The position numbers and the translations under genes are program-made. DNA of 15,653 nucleotides from Candidatus Desantisbacteria bacterium CG1_02_49_89 (GTDB lineage Bacteria; Desantisbacteria; UBA1551), in NCBI GenBank assembly GCA_001871075.1, contig MNUP01000133.1, positions 1 to 15,653 on the forward strand. The letters run 5' to 3'. Below the pieces are notes generated by a model. It was not told the origin of the DNA, ran no database searches, and saw only the letters and a program-made list of their open reading frames with translations. Below are positions 1 to 5,994 of this stretch, piece by piece (the stretch's first letter is position 1; each line of letters opens with the position of its first letter).

Positions 1-6
1 GTTCGA

Positions 7-20
7 AATCACTGTAATCA
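7..20 (+). repeat. 14-base intergenic repeat AATCACTGTAATCA, copy 1
   Basis: AATCACTGTAATCA lies upstream of the broken secreted-protein gene. The identical word occurs at 3478-3491, and its exact reverse complement at 3372-3385. The flank TTCGAAATCACTG also resembles the reverse complement of the flank of the 3372 copy. Confidence 0.6.
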
Positions 21-62
21 GTCAGTAAGTACAAAATCTAACAGAAAAAGGTGGTGAGAAAG

Positions 63-520
63 ATGAACATTAAGAAATGGTTTTTAGCAGTAGGGCTTTT
101 AGCGGCAACGATACGTTTGCGCTGTTGTCGTTCTATCAGTATGGTAATTCCGGCTGTCTTGTAGGCCCTGATGATGGAGCCAATTCATTCACCTATGTAA
201 CAAACTCTGAGAGTGAGTCTACGGACGGCACATACACCGCACCAACCTACATCGCGTATTATGATTATGTGCAAAAGCAATGGGAGGGTACCGGAGGAAA
301 TCCTGTTGTCCTGACATCCGATCCTTCAATTCCCGCGAATAACTGGATACCCTACGGTCCCAACTGGGAAGACCAGGTCAATGGTATTCCGGGCAACGCT
401 AATCAGATCGTGGGTATTGCGTGGTACTGGACGTTTGTTTATTCACTTTATGCAGATGAGGGAGATAACTCACCATATGCTGTAAGAGTTCAGTTTCAGA
501 TCAAGAAGAACGACAACTAA
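63..520 (+). pseudogene. secreted protein of unknown function, frameshifted after the signal peptide
   Basis: A good ribosome-binding region (GGTGGTGAG, about 50-58) precedes an ATG at 63. From there the reading begins MNIKKWFLAVGLLAA, a typical secretion signal, but the frame hits TAG at 162-164. The rest of the protein is open in the -1 frame and runs to TAA at 520. It contains NDTFALLSFYQYG early on and is rich in Tyr, Trp, Asn and Gly, as expected of an extracellular domain. Restoring one base near 105-110 would join the signal peptide directly to the domain, so I read this as one gene of about 152 codons with a one-base loss or sequencing error. The ATG at 77 in the long frame lies inside the signal-peptide coding region, so it is probably not the true start. 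I recognise no family. No convincing slippery heptamer is visible, so programmed frameshifting is unlikely. Confidence 0.55.
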
Positions 521-528
521 GGTAACTG

Positions 529-598
529 CAGTGTTCGGTTGTCAGTTATTAGTGGTCAGTTAATCATGCTGATCACTCATCACTGAACACTGACCACT
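529..598. repeat. degenerate word-repeat palindrome (CAGT/GGTCAGT words)
   Basis: Directly after the broken gene. CAGTGTTC (529-536) pairs with GAACACTG (585-592), and AGTGGTCAGT (551-560) pairs with ACTGACCACT (589-598). The intervening sequence is made of variants of the same words (GTCAGTTA, GATCACT, CATCACTG). It could act as a transcription end signal, but no T-run follows closely. Confidence 0.6.
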
Positions 599-715
599 GC
601 TTTACGGTATAATCGGGGTTCTTGTGAATCTAATGGCTGAATCAGCTAGATTAGCCGGGTTCACAGGGATCCCAGTAGTTTTTCTTCGTCTCTGAGCCTG
701 CCGGAAAGAAAGTAT

Positions 716-859
716 GCTACTTGACCCTTGCTACTCCGACCGTAGAGTCATTGACTTTGTTCTGACTCGTAGGTCCCTGTGTTAAGCCCCGATTTATCGG
801 GGCTACAGGGATCAGAGTAAGCTGCTAGGGTATTCGTCTCTGGGTCTGACGGAAACCAT
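716..859 (-). repeat. extended structured repeat, copy A (minus orientation)
   Basis: Read on the minus strand, the order is TCAGACCCAGAGACGAA, AGCAGCTTACTCTGATCCC, a nested hairpin, the tail GGGACCTACGAGTCAGAAC, then AAGTCAATGACTCTACGG. Each block has a counterpart in the same order on the plus strand at 1234-1430. Partial minus-strand units flank it: a similar CAGAGACGAA and GGGATCCCTGTG block at about 640-710, and CAGAGGCGCAGACCCCAGCAGC at about 899-920 (first block only). Function unknown. Confidence 0.55.
774..811 (-). repeat. nested hairpin motif, copy 1
   Basis: Outer stem TCCCTGT/ACAGGGA encloses the inner hairpin AGCCCCGA/TCGGGGCT (785-804). Read on the minus strand, a single A lies on the 5' side and TTAAC on the 3' side of the inner hairpin, followed by the tail CCTACG. 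This is the layout shared with the copies at 1298, 1346 and 8761. Confidence 0.65.
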
Positions 860-976
860 GTGCGTTCCTTTACCCCTGCTAATTTCTGCGAAATTAAGCT
901 GCTGGGGTCTGCGCCTCTGGGCTCAAGAGTAAGTGTTCTGCTTGACATAACACTTATTATACGAAGTTGGATATTT

Positions 977-1001
977 ATACTATATATTCTTATTATAGTA
1001 T
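977..1001. repeat. AT-rich inverted repeat
   Basis: ATACTATA (977-984) and TATAGTAT (994-1001) are a perfect 8-bp inverted repeat with a 9-base loop, inside an AT-rich island (about 950-1010) between the oppositely oriented repeat copies. It could be a protein-binding site or a cruciform; no evidence decides. Confidence 0.45.
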
Positions 1002-1297
1002 TATCTCTAAATTCCGGGGCTTCCCTTCGGCTTGCTGCCAGCAGTTAATAAGGCTTTATTTTAGCTGAGCTAAGCATCAGACCCTGTTAGATAGTTTTGG
1101 AGATCCCGCAATAAAACTGCTTAGTTTCTATTTTCAATCAAAACTACCTTTCTAGAAGTTTATAACCAGACACTGGAACCTGAGGCCTGTGGCCGGCAGT
1201 CAAAATCCAGATCTTATGCTGCCTGCCCAAAAATTGGCTTTACCAGACGCCCTCAGACGAACGATCTCAACAAGGCCAAGGTGTTTATACCTGACTA

Positions 1298-1330
1298 TCC
1301 CTGCAACCCCTTCGGGGTTCAATGCAGGGA
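1298..1330 (+). repeat. nested hairpin motif, copy 2
   Basis: Outer stem TCCCTGC (1298-1304) / GCAGGGA (1324-1330); inner hairpin ACCCC/GGGGT; 5' A and 3' TCAAT asymmetric loop; tail CTTCCGGG. Confidence 0.65.
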
Positions 1331-1345
1331 CTTCCGGGTCAGAAC

Positions 1346-1377
1346 TCCCGCCAGCTCCAAGGAGCTTAACGGTGGGA
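1346..1377 (+). repeat. nested hairpin motif, copy 3
   Basis: Outer stem TCCCGCC (1346-1352) / GGTGGGA (1371-1377); inner hairpin GCTCC (1354-1358) / GGAGC (1361-1365); 5' A and 3' TTAAC; tail CCTTCGGG. Compared with copy 2 the stems differ in sequence on both sides but still pair. Confidence 0.65.
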
Positions 1378-1392
1378 CCTTCGGGTCAGGAC

Positions 1393-1430
1393 TAAGTTAG
1401 TGACCCTACGGTAAGTCGATGACCCTGCAG
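1393..1430 (+). repeat. 19-base tandem duplicate
   Basis: TAAGTTAGTGACCCTACGG (1393-1411) is followed immediately by TAAGTCGATGACCCTGCAG (1412-1430). The block matches AAGTCAATGACTCTACGG on the minus strand in copy A. Confidence 0.55.
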
Positions 1431-1435
1431 AAAAG

Positions 1436-1477
1436 AAAAGGGCAGGAGCCCGTTTTTTTGGGTCCCCTGCCCTTTTT
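1436..1477. terminator. bidirectional intrinsic terminator
   Basis: AAAAGGGCAGG (1436-1446) pairs with CCTGCCCTTTT (1466-1476), with an inner CCC/GGG pairing and a T7 loop. On the minus strand the stem is followed by TTTTCTTTT, placing it about 45 bases after the LamG-protein stop at 1522. On the plus strand it ends in TTTTT and could stop transcription arriving from the gene-free region. Confidence 0.8.
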
Positions 1478-1478
1478 A

Positions 1479-1518
1479 TAATCTATTTTCTATTCTCTAT
1501 TATCTATTTTTTATTAAA
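1479..1518. repeat. degenerate word repeat (TCTATT words)
   Basis: Between the terminator and the LamG-protein stop, the sequence is a run of variants of TCTATT (ATCTATTTTC, TATTCTCTAT, TATCTATTTTT). It resembles the word-repeat spacers elsewhere in the window but uses its own word. Confidence 0.5.
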
Positions 1519-1521
1519 AAA

Positions 1522-2217
1522 TTACTGCCAGCTGACATGCGCTTTTACTTTTTCTTCGTCAAGCGCAATGTTGTATATCCTGACCTCATCGATCATGCCC
1601 AGCATTGAACTGCCGGCGTCATCCGAGCCTATGATCAGATCGTACCCGGAAACATTGATCTGGTAAGATTCCAACCCGGTAATCACCGTTTTGCCCGGCA
1701 ATCTGCTATCCGCATACAGTTTTATTGCTTGTGTCATTGAACTGTAGGTTCCTGCCAGATAATGCCAGGCGTTCAGCTTCAGAATATCCTTACACACAAC
1801 CTGCCTGTATTCTCCGTGTATATACACCGAAAACCTGAATTTACCGCCGGACAGATCCAGGCTGTATGATTCCGGCTTCAATATGATCATCTGCGTGGAA
1901 CTGTCCTCGTATTTCATCGGAAATACCCAAGCCTCAACAGTGATCTCGTCAACCGGGCTTATCACCGCATTATTCATAAAGATCACGCTTTCTTTTCCGG
2001 TGAATTTCAACCCGCTGCCGAACTTGCCGCTTGCCCAGCCGGCGCCGATGATCATGCCCGGCAGGTTTCCTACCGCGTCATTGGCAATGTCACTCTTGTT
2101 CTCATCGAATTTCCACCAGGCAATAAGTCCTTTTTCCTGCGCGTGGGAAATACCGCCATTGCAGACCATTAGCACAAAAAACAACACAAACATTTTTGGC
2201 ACAATATCTTTTTTCAT
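1522..2217 (-). CDS. secreted LamG-like (concanavalin A-fold) domain protein
   Basis: A 231-residue protein from my chosen start (ATG at 2217). It begins MKKDIVPKMFVLFFVLMVCN and has a signal peptide probably cleaved after SHA. The rest is a single LamG/laminin-G-type jelly-roll: GLIAWWKFDEN at the start, GSGLKFTG and ITVEAWVFP in the middle, and the typical closing GMIDEVRIYNIALDEEKV. Such domains usually bind carbohydrate or serve as adhesion modules at the cell surface; no catalytic residues can be pointed out. An upstream in-frame ATG at 2259 would add 14 charged residues before the signal sequence and has no ribosome-binding site. The start at 2217 has GGGAAG about 8 bases ahead and gives a normal signal peptide. 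It is flanked by word-repeat spacers on both sides, so it is probably transcribed alone, ending at the terminator at 1436-1477. Confidence 0.85.
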   Translation of the reverse strand: MKKDIVPKMFVLFFVLMVCNGGISHAQEKGLIAWWKFDENKSDIANDAVGNLPGMIIGAGWASGKFGSGLKFTGKESVIFMNNAVISPVDEITVEAWVFPMKYEDSSTQMIILKPESYSLDLSGGKFRFSVYIHGEYRQVVCKDILKLNAWHYLAGTYSSMTQAIKLYADSRLPGKTVITGLESYQINVSGYDLIIGSDDAGSSMLGMIDEVRIYNIALDEEKVKAHVSWQ

Positions 2218-2270
2218 CTTTTTAACTTCCCGCCTGAAAAGCAGTTTGCCATTCTTCATTTAATGAAGCT

Positions 2271-2314
2271 AAATTTAAATTTTGCAATTTGAAATTTGAA
2301 ATTTACAATTTTTT
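2271..2314. repeat. degenerate word repeat (AAATTTG words)
   Basis: Run of variants of AAATTTGA (AAATTTAAATTTTGCAATTTG, then GAAATTTGAAATTTACAATT) filling the gap between the LamG-protein gene and the zinc dehydrogenase stop. Locally self-complementary. Confidence 0.55.
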
Positions 2315-3353
2315 ACGGATTTTCAACTATAACCTTCATTCCTTCGCGGTTTTCAACCGCGGCAAAAGCATCAAGGGTCCTGTCAAGCGGGAACCTGCGA
2401 GATATCATATCCTTAATTTTGATCTTGCCGCTGGCTATGATATCCAGCGCTGTTTTATGCTGCCTGGGTATACTGCCGTGCGACCCGTGAATGTACGCTT
2501 CCTTATAATGTATTATATTGCTGTCTATGCTTATATTGCGCGTGCCTTTTGGAAGCCCGCCGAAATAATTCACCCTGCCCCTGTTGGCAACTATCCTTAT
2601 GGCGTCTTCCTGGGCTTCCGGCGAAGCGCAGGCCACCATAACAACATCGGCTCCCCTGCCCTCTGTTTCCTCCATAACCCTTTTAACCAGGTCTTCCTCG
2701 GTAGTTGATATTACAACATCGGCAGGCGTTGAACGCGCCAGCTCAAGCCTTTTCTTGGACCTTTGCGCTATCATGACCTTTTTTGCACCCATGACCTTTG
2801 CCATGATCACGAGCATGCACCCTATAGGGCCGGCGCCTATTACAACCACTGAATCCCCCAGCTTTACCTGTGAAAGCTCAAGCCCGTTTATGCAGCAGGC
2901 AAGCGGTTCTGCCAGGGCAGCTTCCTCGTAACTGAGCCCGGAAGGGATCTTGTGGACCGGGCCGTATTTTACCGTAGTCGCGTTAAGCGGGATATATTCA
3001 GCGAACCCGCCCTGGAACTGGTAACCTATCGCGTAGTTGATGCGGCAGTTGTTGCCCATTCCGTTGCGGCAAAAAACGCAGCTGCCGCACGGAACATCCG
3101 CTCCTATTGCGACCCTGTCCCCAACGCTGAACGCTTTTACTTCAGCCCCTGCTTCCACCACATCCCCGGCAACCTCATGGCCTATTACCTGCGGGGTTTT
3201 TACCCTGGGATTACCGTAATGAAAGATCCTTATGTCCGACCCGCAAACCGCGCATGCCTTAACCTTTACGAGCATTCCGCCTTTTTCTATAACGGGTTTC
3301 GGAATATCCTTTATAACTATTTTATTAAGTTCCTCAAGAACCGCCGCCTTCAT
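2313..3353 (-). CDS. zinc-dependent medium-chain dehydrogenase (polyol/threonine dehydrogenase-like)
   Basis: A 346-residue MDR-family oxidoreductase, expected to oxidise a secondary alcohol of a polyol or sugar derivative with a nicotinamide cofactor in the cytoplasm. Visible catalytic zinc ligands are C37 (CAVCGSD), H59-E60 (GHE) and E149 (AEP). The structural zinc lobe has four cysteines, C89, C92, C95 and C103. The Rossmann motif GAGPIG is at 173-178. The position after the second strand reads AQRSKK (196-201) instead of the usual acidic residue, which hints at NADP(H) preference; this is inference. Length is normal for the family. It is last in the run after the GatD-like gene, from which it is separated by 135 bases carrying 14-base repeats, so it may have its own promoter. 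The substrate cannot be named from sequence. Confidence 0.88.
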   Translation of the reverse strand: MKAAVLEELNKIVIKDIPKPVIEKGGMLVKVKACAVCGSDIRIFHYGNPRVKTPQVIGHEVAGDVVEAGAEVKAFSVGDRVAIGADVPCGSCVFCRNGMGNNCRINYAIGYQFQGGFAEYIPLNATTVKYGPVHKIPSGLSYEEAALAEPLACCINGLELSQVKLGDSVVVIGAGPIGCMLVIMAKVMGAKKVMIAQRSKKRLELARSTPADVVISTTEEDLVKRVMEETEGRGADVVMVACASPEAQEDAIRIVANRGRVNYFGGLPKGTRNISIDSNIIHYKEAYIHGSHGSIPRQHKTALDIIASGKIKIKDMISRRFPLDRTLDAFAAVENREGMKVIVENP

Positions 3354-3371
3354 TTTTCCTCCGGAAAAAGA

Positions 3372-3491
3372 TGATTACAGTGATTTTTCGAAGATGATTA
3401 CAATGATTATTGAAATATATGAAAATCCTTAAATCCTGATTATAATTATTTTAAATAATCACCGTAATCTCTTTTGGAATCACTGTAATCA
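3372..3491. repeat. cluster of inverted 14-base repeats
   Basis: TGATTACAGTGATT (3372-3385) and TGATTACAATGATT (3395-3408) face AATCACCGTAATC (3457-3469) and AATCACTGTAATCA (3478-3491). The first and last are exact reverse complements. The last overlaps the TGA stop of the GatD-like gene (3489-3491). The rest of the gap is AT-rich. Another copy is at 7-20. Confidence 0.65.
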
Positions 3492-4538
3492 AAAGGTAAA
3501 TAAAACTTTATTGAAGAACTCCTTTTTACTACACATCATATCAAAAGCTTCCCTTGCCTTTTCGATACTGAACCTGTGAGTTATAAGCGGTTTGACGTCC
3601 AACAGGCCATTGCCCATGAAACGAAGGGAAAGCTGCCAGTCATCCCTGGGACCGGGCTTGAAATTAGAGTTCCAGGTGCCGTAAATAGTAAGTTGTTTCC
3701 TGAGTATCGATGAAACCAGCGCCTGCGGAAAATTGACATCCCCGCTGACATTACCGAGGAAAAGCACCTTCCCGAACGTGCCGGCCGCATCCACGCACTG
3801 GGCAAAAGATTTCGGGGAACCGGCTGCTTCTATGCTGATGTCCGCCCCGCCGTCCGTCTGTTCCCTGATGATCTTAACGGGATCATTTTCAAGCGCGTTT
3901 ATGCAGTCGCCAAATCCGTAACCTTTAGCGGCTTCCAGCTTCCCGGGAACTATATCAACAATAAATATTTTTTTAGCGCCAAGTATTTTTGCCCATTGGG
4001 CGATTATCACGCCGATCGGCCCCGCTCCGAACACCGCGACTGTGTTGCCCGCGTTCATCCCCGCGCGCCTGATACCGTGCAGGGCGACCGAAACGGGTTC
4101 GGCAAATGCCCCGGATTCAAAATCCAGGCCTTCCGGAAGAAGAACAAGGCTCTCTGAAGGAACGCTTACGTATTCGGCAAACCCGCCGTTCCTCCTTGAA
4201 CCCAGGTAATCATAATTGACGCACTGCGCGTATTCTCCCATCAGGCAGAACCTGCACTCCCTGCACGGGATAAGCGGAATTACAGCCACCCTGTCCTGTT
4301 TGCCGAAGTTCCTGACATTTTTCCCCGTCTCAACAACCTCGCCCGCGAATTCGTGGCCCGGGATAAGGGGGAACTTGTAGGTACCGTGCTGCATGATCCT
4401 GGCCGGGTCTGAACCGCATATACCGCTCGCAACAACCCTGATAAGGGCTTCGCTGTCACCTATAACCGGCATATCGACTTCTTCCACCCGCAGATCGCCT
4501 ATTTTGTGCAGGACCGCTGCTTTCATTTTTTCTTTCAT
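3489..4538 (-). CDS. GatD-like zinc-dependent polyol-phosphate dehydrogenase
   Basis: A 349-residue MDR dehydrogenase resembling galactitol-1-phosphate 5-dehydrogenase, which oxidises a hexitol phosphate to a ketose phosphate with NAD. Features shared with GatD as I recall it: CGSDPARIMQHG with catalytic C41, GHEF (H62-E63), the segment YDYLGSRRNGGFAEY (109-123), and ILRKQLTIYGTW and PLITHRF near the end. The structural zinc cysteines are C92, C95, C98 and C106. The Rossmann motif GAGPIG (171-176) is followed by IVDIV, with an aspartate at 195 that favours NAD. The start at 4538 has GGAG very close; an in-frame ATG at 4526 gives the family-typical MKAAVL start and is a fair alternative. It begins 14 bases after the GlcD-like gene, so the two are surely co-transcribed. 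The exact substrate is uncertain. Confidence 0.85.
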   Translation of the reverse strand: MKEKMKAAVLHKIGDLRVEEVDMPVIGDSEALIRVVASGICGSDPARIMQHGTYKFPLIPGHEFAGEVVETGKNVRNFGKQDRVAVIPLIPCRECRFCLMGEYAQCVNYDYLGSRRNGGFAEYVSVPSESLVLLPEGLDFESGAFAEPVSVALHGIRRAGMNAGNTVAVFGAGPIGVIIAQWAKILGAKKIFIVDIVPGKLEAAKGYGFGDCINALENDPVKIIREQTDGGADISIEAAGSPKSFAQCVDAAGTFGKVLFLGNVSGDVNFPQALVSSILRKQLTIYGTWNSNFKPGPRDDWQLSLRFMGNGLLDVKPLITHRFSIEKAREAFDMMCSKKEFFNKVLFTF

Positions 4539-4552
4539 AGCTCCGTCTCTGT

Positions 4553-5980
4553 TTAAAAGATCTTCCCCGGATTAAGTATATTGGAGGGGTCAAAAGCGTT
4601 CTTGATCATTTTCATCAGTTCGATCTGCTTCCGGTCAACGCTCAAATGCAGGTATTCCTTTTTAACCAGCCCTATTCCGTGCTCTCCCGAAATAACCCCT
4701 CCGCGCGCTTTAGCATCCTCGTGAAGCTCTTTCCGCACAGCGGGATATTTTTCCCTCCATCCGCCTGTCTCGGTATCATCCAGCCTGCCGTCCTTCATCC
4801 CGGCTTTCATAAGGAACGTATGGATATTCCCGTCAGCCGCGTGGCCGCACGTCGGCAGCCACATCCCGTATTTCTCAGAGATCGCGTGGACCTTCTTGAC
4901 ATGGCCGGCTATTTCCGACCTGGGAACGGTAATGTCCAGCGCTTCAATGGTTTTCGGCTTCAAAGCCTCATAGATCAGGCTGCGTATATCCATTACATCC
5001 TGCTGTTTCTGGCGGGTATTCGCCACGAATACGTCAGCGGCATTATTTTCCAGGCATATACGGGAAACGGACTCAGACAGCTTTTCTATCTCTTCTTCGC
5101 TTGATCCGTCAAGGACGATCATAAGATGCGCCTCTCCCCCCTTGCAGGGCCATTCCTTCCTTAAGAATTCCTCCGTGACAGTTATCAGGTCTCTCTCGAT
5201 AAATTCAACTGCCATCGGGACTATCTTGCCGCGGATCATTGCCGGGACCGTCCTTATGGCGTCGTTTAAACTGCCGTAGGGGATTATCAGCATGATCATT
5301 GCCGGAGGCGGAGGCATAAGGCTTATCACTGCCTTGGTCACAACCCCCAGAGTTCCTTCCGATCCGATCAAAAGATTCATAATATTGTATCCCGTGCTGT
5401 TCTTCATGATCTTCCCGCCGGTACTTATTATGCTCCCGTCGGATAAAACCGCCTCAATACCCCTGATGAAGTTCCTTATTACCCCGTATTTGACCGCCCT
5501 GGCCCCGCCCGCGTTAGTGGCGATCACACCCCCGATAGTAGCGCTTTCCTCGCCCGGATGCGGGGGAAAGAAAAAACCCGCCTTTTCAACTTCCGCGTAA
5601 AATTCCCTGAGCGTCACTCCTGCCTCAACCACGGCCATAAGGTTCTCCGTGTCTATCTCAAGGATCCTGTTCATATTTTCGAAAGAAATGACTATCCCTC
5701 CGGATACCGGGACGCAGCCGCCGCACAGGCCTGTCCCTCCCCCTCTCGGGGTGACGGGGAATCCTTCCTTGGCCGCGATCCGCAGGATCTCCGATATTTC
5801 ACCCGCGCTCCGGGGTTTTATCACCGCCTCGGGGATCCTTCCTGCTTCCGCAAGCGAAAATTCGTCATGGGAGTAATCCTGCATTTTTTCTTTGTCGGAA
5901 ATGACGTTATTTTCACCTGCAATTTCTTTGAGCCTTTCCAGGTTCCGGCTATCTATTTTGTTATAACGTGACCGCGCCAT
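4553..5980 (-). CDS. FAD-linked 2-hydroxyacid oxidase/dehydrogenase (GlcD/D-lactate dehydrogenase family)
   Basis: 475 residues, the usual length for GlcD-type flavoproteins that oxidise D-2-hydroxyacids such as glycolate, D-lactate or sugar-derived acids. The N-terminal FAD-binding domain is clear: IKPRSAGEISEILRIA (55-70), PRGGGTGLCGG (78-88), SATIGGVIATNAGG (146-159), KNSTGYN (193-199) and GSEGTLGVVT (206-215). The C-terminal substrate domain has CGHAADGNIH (378-387), the family's metal/substrate-binding histidine region, and SGEHGIG (431-437), ending in the typical DPSNILNPGKIF. No GlcE or iron-sulfur GlcF partner is present in the window, so the electron acceptor is unknown. The ATG follows the upstream stop by 14 bases with AGGA in the gap. 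It is embedded between an acyl-condensing enzyme and two dehydrogenases, suggesting that a hydroxyacid intermediate is oxidised in the same pathway. Confidence 0.9.
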   Translation of the reverse strand: MARSRYNKIDSRNLERLKEIAGENNVISDKEKMQDYSHDEFSLAEAGRIPEAVIKPRSAGEISEILRIAAKEGFPVTPRGGGTGLCGGCVPVSGGIVISFENMNRILEIDTENLMAVVEAGVTLREFYAEVEKAGFFFPPHPGEESATIGGVIATNAGGARAVKYGVIRNFIRGIEAVLSDGSIISTGGKIMKNSTGYNIMNLLIGSEGTLGVVTKAVISLMPPPPAMIMLIIPYGSLNDAIRTVPAMIRGKIVPMAVEFIERDLITVTEEFLRKEWPCKGGEAHLMIVLDGSSEEEIEKLSESVSRICLENNAADVFVANTRQKQQDVMDIRSLIYEALKPKTIEALDITVPRSEIAGHVKKVHAISEKYGMWLPTCGHAADGNIHTFLMKAGMKDGRLDDTETGGWREKYPAVRKELHEDAKARGGVISGEHGIGLVKKEYLHLSVDRKQIELMKMIKNAFDPSNILNPGKIF

Positions 5981-5994
5981 TCTACGGTTATCCT

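Larger units (their letters stand above)
1234..1430 (+). repeat. extended structured repeat, copy B (plus orientation)
   Basis: Contains CTCAGACGAACG, CCTGACTATCCC, two successive nested hairpins (1298-1330 and 1346-1377), the tails GGGACTTCCGGGTCAGAAC and GGGACCTTCGGGTCAGGAC, and a 19-base tandem pair (1393-1411 and 1412-1430). It is the inverted counterpart of copy A at 716-859, with the hairpin-plus-tail unit duplicated. Confidence 0.55.
521..1435. other. gene-free region with inverted structured repeats
   Basis: About 0.9 kb without a credible gene. It holds a word-repeat hairpin (529-598), minus-oriented copies of an extended repeat (about 620-930), an AT-rich stretch with an 8-bp inverted repeat (977-984 / 994-1001), and a plus-oriented copy of the repeat (about 1234-1430). 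Two short open frames here (748-948 minus, 1189-1395 plus) show slight peptide similarity, but the repeated DNA accounts for it. I see no tRNA, rRNA or known riboswitch core. The stretch 1010-1230 shows nothing beyond a small GGCC-type hairpin near 1180-1195. Confidence 0.6.

Noticed and set aside
748-948. Minus-strand 66-codon frame whose peptide (SGLNTGTYESE) resembles that of the plus-strand frame at 1189-1395 (SGFNAGTSGSE), suggesting related small proteins
   Set aside because: The similarity follows from the inverted DNA repeat itself. Differences between copies preserve base pairing of the hairpins rather than codons, and neither frame has a ribosome-binding site.
958-970. TATACGAAGTTGG resembles one arm of loxP
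   Set aside because: Only one arm matches; there is no second arm at the right spacing and no recombinase nearby. Chance resemblance in AT-rich DNA.
942-981. Possible plus-strand promoter from TTGACA at 942-947
   Set aside because: No -10 box at proper spacing: the T/A-rich candidates lie 8 or 28 bases away, and no gene follows downstream.
521-1480. CRISPR array or integron attC array in the repeat-rich gene-free region
   Set aside because: Repeats are neither regularly spaced nor identical, there are no unique spacers of constant length, no cas or integrase genes, and no proper attC core pairs.
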